Shown piece after piece: positions 7,271 through 12,118 of a stretch of DNA of 12,118 nucleotides. The notes under the pieces are model-generated. The model made no database searches. It was not told the origin of the DNA and saw nothing but the letters and a program-made list of their open reading frames with translations. This DNA is from Fomitopsis serialis (lineage: Eukaryota > Basidiomycota > Agaricomycetes > Polyporales > Fomitopsidaceae). Made by a program: the position numbers and the translations under genes. The DNA lies in contig NW_025955737.1 in NCBI RefSeq assembly GCF_022376445.1, positions 1-12,118 of the forward strand, in the 5' to 3' direction. Each line of letters starts with the position of its first letter. Within the stretch, counting starts at the first letter, position 1.

Positions 7271-7300
7271 TGTGAACGTGCGTGATCGCGCGTCTTCACA
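7271..7300 (-). repeat. 30-bp near-palindrome, copy 2 (inverted)
   Basis: Its reverse complement matches copy 1 at 28 of 30 positions. Because it is inverted relative to copy 1 (44 bases between them), the two can pair as a hairpin stem of about 30 bp in a transcript of either strand. Confidence 0.75.
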
Positions 7301-7373
7301 TTTGTGTGTGATTCAGCGACTCTACATGCGTTAATCTCCAGGGTATCTCACGGATTGTACAGCACACGAAAAG

Positions 7374-7403
7374 TGTGGAGACGCGCCATCGCGCACGTTC
7401 GCA
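7374..7403 (+). repeat. 30-bp near-palindrome, copy 3
   Basis: Same orientation as copy 1 and identical at 28 of 30 positions; one of the two changes breaks the GCGCGATCGCGC core (GCGCCATCGCGC). Confidence 0.75.
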
Positions 7404-7498
7404 CATCAAGTATGATACATGACATATATTATACTGAAGATAGTATGCGAGATGCTTCACTGCTGACTGTTACACTACATGGTTGCGCGCACGGACAT

Positions 7499-10400
7499 TC
7501 ACCTGCGTTGCCGCTTCAGAGGACGCTCCTTCACATCGGCAGCAGGAGCAAGAGCAGCAGGAGCAAGAGCAGGCGCAGGCGCAGCAGACTGCCTTCCCAA
7601 CATGCCCTGGCCTTCAAATTGCTGTCGTGAGCGCTTCGGAATCGGCATGAACTGACGGAACACTGGGTCGGGTGCTGGGGCCCTCACACGAGAGGCAGCG
7701 CCACTGGACTTCCTCGACGGCACAGAGGCCTTTCTTTTCGTAGCCAATTGAGAGGTGCTCGCCGCGGACGACCCGCTGACAGCCTCATCGCGCGCAACCC
7801 GATCGACAGTGGTGATCACGGGCGACGGCGAACGCGATTGGTCGTCAGGCGGGGTCGGCGAGCGGTACGCTTGCATCATCTGAGATGAAGACGGCAATAA
7901 TGTTGAGGGCCCTGCGACAGCTGGAGCCCGGGGCTGGTAGAGGATGTCGACACGCGGCACGAGCTCACCGGCCACGGCGAGGCGGTTCGCGCAATCCACC
8001 CCGCACAGCAGCACGACCGCGTCATAGGCTCCGTACGGCGGGTCGAGGAAGCGCTCGACGAGCTCCAAACGGAGTTTGCGCAGCAAGTCGTTCGACTTGA
8101 ATCCCCAGTCGACGTCCATGAGCCCCTTCGTGCCCTTGGTAGAGTAGACCCACGCGAGGCCCAGCCGGGGGAGGTTGTGTAGGAGGATGCCCCTCATGTT
8201 GTGCCTGCTGAGGATTATTGAAGTGAGCGACTTCGACTTGACGGTGCTGAGATAGATGTGGATGGGACTCCTCTGGTCCCAGAGCCCGATGATGTACGCC
8301 GTCACGCCCAGGATGTACAGCTTCGGCTTCGTGGCGTGGGTGCCATGGGTCTGGGGCATGTCGAGCCACTTCGACGCACGGATCTCCTCCGTCAACGCCC
8401 GGTAGTCGTTCGCCTTGTCGCTGAACTCGAAGTTGTCGCCTTTCTTCGGGTATGAGAACGTTGGGCACAGACGCGAGTACACCACTGCGACTATGAGCGC
8501 GAGGTGGTGCACGTCATTCGAAAAGTCAAAGTTGGCGAGCACCCACACATACGTGTTGTACATCACCGCCTTCTCCGGCTTCGCCTCCTCATCAGGGTTC
8601 TTGGGAGGGGGAGGGGGATGGACGTTTGCGGTGTGAAGCGTGAACTCCTCCGGATGAACTGAACGCTCCACGAACCAGCCCATCTCGTGCAACGGTCTAT
8701 CGGTCGCGGGCCACGTCGCGCTCGGATTCTGCTCCTGCGCTCGCAGGGCATTTGCGTTTGCCTGGTCCTCGAACTGCTGAGCCATAGAGCGAGATCCGTG
8801 CGCCACCGTAGTTGACCCGGGCGCATCAGTGAGCAGCGGCGGTGCCTTCGCGGGGTGATCAACCATTATCCACGAGTCGATGACAGTCTTCCGGGGTCCC
8901 GTCCCGCGAAACTTCCCGTTCTTGTCGACGACGTGCGACTTCGCCCACGGAACGAACATAATCTCGTTTTGTTTCAAGGAAACAGCGAGCACGTCCATGG
9001 CCCAACTCTCCCGTTCTTGTAGAGTGATCGCGGTCGACGGTGCCATCGTCGTCACGCGCGCCATGGCAAGCGGCAGGACGAGAAGTGCGGATCCTTGCCG
9101 GACGAGCGGAGCGTGGAGCGGTCTGGGATCGACTTCCCGTGTGCATTCAAAGATGAGCTCGGCGAGGGTGCGCTGGGCCATGTGCGTGGTAGCAAATCCC
9201 CCTTCCTGCTTTGGCAGGCCATTGATGATGTCTGTGGACTTCGGAGCGAGTACGCGCACCAGGAGGGAAAACGGGACCGTGATGGCGGTGCTCAGCACTG
9301 GTTTACCGGGGTCCACACGCTTCCGGTTGTGCGAAAACGGGTTTGGGCAGTCCAGCCACTGCACGAGACACAGCTCGCGCTGGTCGTGGTGGTGGCGTTC
9401 CTGTGCGGACATCTGTGCAAGCGCGGCACTCGACACACGCTTCGCCTGCGCACGGACCTCACGAGACACGAACTGCTTCAAGTCCGTGATTAACAGCTGG
9501 ACGGCCATGTCGGTGATCATCAGCGCCTTCGCGAAGATCGGGTCGTTGGCATGCTGTATGTACTTTGGTGCGACACCCTGTACCTCCATCACGGCCAACG
9601 TGAACGTCGCCAGGTAAGCCTACAGGGTGAGACGCACATGTCAGCCAATATGATACACAGCGTAAAGTGCGCGCGCGCAGAGAATGGCATTGACTTACTG
9701 CAACAGGTCCTGGGCCCCACGTCAACTCCATGGCACGTGAAGACACAGTTTGAGGGGTCATGTTCGGTTCGGTGCAAGGCCACAACGAGATCGGGATGCT
9801 GAGAGGAAACTCATCCTCTGTGTCGATGCACACGTCCGGATGAATGGACGGGAATCCGTACTCAAGCATGGATCTCAGCAGCCAAAAGTACTTCATGCAG
9901 CCTGAGATGACTCGCACGTTACCCGTGTGCGCATACGCAAGTGAACGCTCCATAAACGAGAGCAGCTCGACCCTGACCGGGTCGACCTTCTTCTTCGCCT
10001 TAATGTCAGGCTCCATGGCGCGGTACATCTGCGAGGTCAGCGCATGCACGGGGTACGACGTCCAGTGGTATATCTTGGGGAACACCTGTGCCGCGTCGCT
10101 GTCAGCTCTCATGAAGTAAGAAGGCTGGAATGACACCTACCCCCTCAGCAAACACGACAATGTGCTTCTTCAGGCGGGAGATGATGATAGGATTGGTTGT
10201 TGCTTCGATGAACTTTAGGGCAACATTTTTGTACAGTTGCCTGGCAGGGTGCGCGCACGTCAACATTCCGTTCCGCGCACGAATAACAGGTAGACTTACG
10301 CTCCAGTCCGCGAGACGGCGGGCATACGACGGACGTACACAGTCAGATTACACTCAATTCGCAGGGAGACAGACGAGTCGAAAGGGCCAGTGACCACGTC

Positions 10401-12118
10401 GAGGAACCGCACATGCGGGAGACCGAGCTCGTTCCGCTTGAGAATGTTCTGGTGCAGCTTGTCCGGGCGGACCCCCGGCGCCCACGCCCCTGTCGCAGCC
10501 TGGGTCAGTGAGCCGCTGGTCATGTTCTGCTGTCCTGCGGTCGGACGGCTATGGTGCGAGAATGCGTTGTAGCCCTGCATCTCGCGCATCTCGATGATGG
10601 GCCCGCTTAACCCGTGCTCATTCTCCCAATTGATGCGTTCCTGCACGTTTGGCTCAACGTACTCGGCGCCATCCAAAAGTTCCTCGTGGAAGTCAGGGCG
10701 GTCAGGAACGGACGCTCGGATCGCCTTGTCGATGTCGACCATGAACGGCGTGTAGTGCGGGAACAACTTGTTCGCCTGGAAGTTGCCGATGTGCCCGAGG
10801 AACGCCTGTGGATATAGGTCAAGACGCAGACGTTTAGATTGGTCCCTGCGTTCCCCCATCATCCCGTTCATTCGCTCTGCAAACGCGTCCGCATCCTCGT
10901 CCTCGTCCTCGTCCTCGTCCTGCCACTGGTCCTGGTCCTCCTCGTCGTCATCGCCATCGTTGGGCGCGACACCTTCGCCACTGCCCTGTCCAAGCCTGTC
11001 CTCGTCGATGGCTTCAAGGTCATCATCTTCGATGTCGTCTTGGTGTCGTCAAGCTCCGACGGCGGTACCGACTCGCCAGCGGACGAGACATGGTCTGCGT
11101 AGGGGTCCCAGATAGGGGATGCCGGCGGACTATCGGACAACCGCACGTTGGTCAGGTCGTCGTCGCCCCAGTTGAGGACAGGTGCCGGAGCATCATCCTC
11201 TACTAATGGCTCCTCCACAGGCTCCACTTCAGCTGCAGCAGCCTGAGCACGACGCTTGTCACGCCGCTGCCGCTGTTCCTCCTGCCACAGACGCTCCACT
11301 CCCTCCCCGTCGTCGTTGAACGTATTGAACATCTCGTGAATCCGCCGGAGATCAAAAAGCAGGCCGCACCCTGAGCCGATGACGGACGCGGCGTCCGGCT
11401 GCTTGCGGGAGACGAGGTGTCCGGCCTTTGTGTACAATCGAATCTCTACGCCGTTATCGTCTTCGATAGGGAACGTGTCGAGATCGAGGGGCTTATTGCC
11501 GGGACCCTGGATGTAATGTTCGTACACTGGCCCGTGCTTCTCGAACATCTCTTCCGTACTGATCAGATCAAAGCTGTCAATCTGGTGGACGCTGTAACAC
11601 ATCCGTTAGCAGGAGCCGGTGCGCGCACGCAAGAAGCAGTCCGACGACACTCACTCTAACTCGGAAGCAATGGCCATACTGACGTACTTCATGTCGGCCC
11701 ACGTGCGCGATTCTTCCCAATGCGTAGCCTCGCGCAAGAGTGCGGTGGGCACCGCAACGGGCGTGTTCTGTCCGTAGCGGGACGAGCAGACGACAGGCTT
11801 GTGGTGGTGAAGAACTTGTCAGCCTTCCAGGCGTCCGGCATCTCTTCCACAAACTTCGTCCACTTATCCTCAAACTTGTTGTGCATGTCGATCACGTTCT
11901 TGAGGTTGACTTTGATGGACGGGTGTTCGCTGGAGATGATGGTCAGTATATGCTCAAAAAGAGGGCTGTTTCGGTGAGCGCGCACGATCATCGCACACGA
12001 CCACCATTTCCGCCCGTTTTTGGGAACTCACAAGACATTGCAAATCTCCTGGAGCTCCCAATCACGCAGGTTGTCTCCCCGTCCCCAGAGGTAGCGCGGA
12101 TTGACGACCAACCCCGCC
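7499..12118 (-). CDS. Large multi-exon gene of unknown family, 5' end beyond the right edge
   Basis: Exons, in transcription order: 12118-12032 (partial), 11965-11655, 11591-10300, 10240-10141, 10085-9699 and 9619-7499 (TGA at 7501-7499). Introns of 55-79 bases have good donors (GTGAGT, GTGAGT, GTAAGT, GTAGGT, GTAAGT) and CTAAC, CTGAC or TTGAC branch points; phases agree. The product is about 1.4 thousand residues. It begins in-window with NPRYLWGRGDNLRDWELQEI. Then come a Glu/Arg-rich segment, a long Asp/Glu tract (near 10890-10970) and a globular-looking stretch (about 10870-10300). The rest is mostly globular down to about residue 530 of the last exon, followed by a Ser/Pro/Ala-rich basic tail ending KERPLKRQRR, a likely nuclear signal. 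No catalytic motif, membrane segment or signal peptide was recognised. Two frame breaks, near 11801-11811 and 11038-11041, need either a missing base each or weak introns. Confidence 0.7.
7541..7570 (-). repeat. Perfect 15-bp tandem duplication in the C-terminal tail
   Basis: AGCAGGAGCAAGAGC occurs at 7541-7555 and again at 7556-7570. On the coding (minus) strand it gives the Ala/Pro/Leu run near the end of the large protein, just before the basic terminus. Confidence 0.75.
9620..9698 (-). other. Intron of the large minus-strand gene with GC-palindrome
   Basis: GTAAGT donor at 9698 and CTGTAG acceptor ending at 9620, 79 bases, phase 0, with GGCTGAC as branch point. It contains the alternating run TGCGCGCGCA (plus strand 9668-9677). 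Confidence 0.75.
10241..10299 (-). other. Intron of the large gene carrying TGCGCGCA
   Basis: GTAAGT donor at 10299 and TGCCAG acceptor ending at 10241; 59 bases, phase 2, branch-like GTTGACG. The palindrome TGCGCGCA lies at 10250-10257, between branch point and acceptor. Confidence 0.8.
10894..10920 (-). repeat. Hexamer microsatellite coding an Asp/Glu run
   Basis: TCCTCG is repeated on the plus strand with period 6; read on the minus strand it gives alternating GAC and GAG codons. It lies in the acidic tract of the large protein, close to the second frame break, where slippage or sequence error is more likely. Confidence 0.75.
11592..11654 (-). other. Intron of the large gene carrying the 21-base repeat
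   Basis: GTGAGT donor at 11654, a CTAAC branch point in GCTAACGG and TTACAG acceptor ending at 11592; 63 bases, phase 2. It contains the copy of the 21-base repeat at 11618-11638, including TGCGCGCA at 11620-11627. Confidence 0.8.
11618..11638. repeat. 21-base dispersed repeat, intron copy
   Basis: GGTGCGCGCACG followed by CAAGAAGCA; one base differs from 7235-7255. It fills a third of its host intron. Confidence 0.75.
11966..12031 (-). other. First in-window intron of the large gene
   Basis: GTGAGT donor at 12031 and AAACAG acceptor ending at 11966; 66 bases, phase 2. It includes GAGCGCGCACG (plus strand 11974-11984), a near match to the TGCGCGCA element. Confidence 0.7.

Larger units (their letters stand above)
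6894..7498. other. Spacer between convergent genes, rich in palindromes
   Basis: No gene is supported here. The two flanking genes end tail to tail at 6893 and 7499, so this stretch holds both 3' untranslated regions and polyadenylation sites. It carries four copies of a 30-bp near-palindrome and three TGCGCGCA palindromes, listed separately. The part 7404-7480 is AT-richer (ATATATTATACT near 7424). Confidence 0.6.

Noticed and set aside
7117..7403. CRISPR-like array
   Set aside because: Only four imperfect copies, in alternating orientation and with unequal spacing, in eukaryotic DNA; there are no cas genes.
6894..7498. Long terminal repeat or intact transposon ends
   Set aside because: No long direct repeat, target-site duplication or transposase frame was found; the repeats are only 30 bp.
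8880..9617. Plus-strand open frame of 245 codons
   Set aside because: It is antisense to the last exon of the large minus-strand gene, which has better splice and composition support.
7499..12118. KDZ-type or other transposase, or a TET/JBP-like dioxygenase, as identity of the large gene
   Set aside because: Such families are frequent in basidiomycetes, but I found neither the expected catalytic acidic residues in recognisable motifs nor an HxD..H pattern, so naming it would be a guess.

Overview
The window looks like nuclear DNA of a basidiomycete fungus, probably an agaricomycete; placement near the polypores is only an impression. Coding blocks are split by short introns (about 50-120 bases) with GT..AG ends and CTGAC/CTRAY-type branch points. 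The two recognisable proteins, a fungal cyclin and the mitochondrial ATP synthase alpha subunit, are of fungal type.

Layout, left to right. (1) 1-366, minus strand: the 5' end of an unrecognised two-exon gene that runs off the left edge. (2) 707-1657, plus: a frameshifted relic of a basidiomycete cyclin-box gene. (3) 1975-2745, plus: a broken, truncated copy of ATP1 with a stop codon, three frameshifts, lost codons and an unspliced intron. Relics 2 and 3 keep intron sequence, so they arose by DNA-level duplication or capture and not by retrotransposition of mRNA. (4) 2750-3640: no gene seen, some small palindromes. (5) 3689-6893, plus: an apparently intact eight-exon gene whose exon lengths sum to a whole number of codons (893 aa). 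The product has a conserved-looking N-terminal block, a Pro-rich and repeat-rich middle, basic and acidic tracts, a six-cysteine cluster resembling a stretched Zn2Cys6 finger, an acidic VDGD..IVV repeat and a helical C-terminal part. (6) 6894-7498: the spacer between two convergent genes, holding four copies of a 30-bp near-palindrome (core GCGCGATCGCGC) in alternating orientation, interleaved with TGCGCGCA palindromes. (7) 7499-12118, minus: a large multi-exon gene of about 1.4 thousand codons, open at the right edge, family not recognised. Two places in it need either a one-base frameshift or an intron with a weak donor.

How the parts may work together is not established. Genes 5 and 7 both look nuclear (basic motifs, acidic tracts) and converge on the palindrome-rich spacer. 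The octamer TGCGCGCA occurs exactly nine times in the window, mostly in that spacer and inside introns of both genes, and a 21-base stretch around it is nearly identical between the spacer and an intron of gene 7. This dispersed palindromic element and the 30-bp family are the best candidates here for something undescribed. No tRNA, rRNA, CRISPR array or complete transposon was seen.
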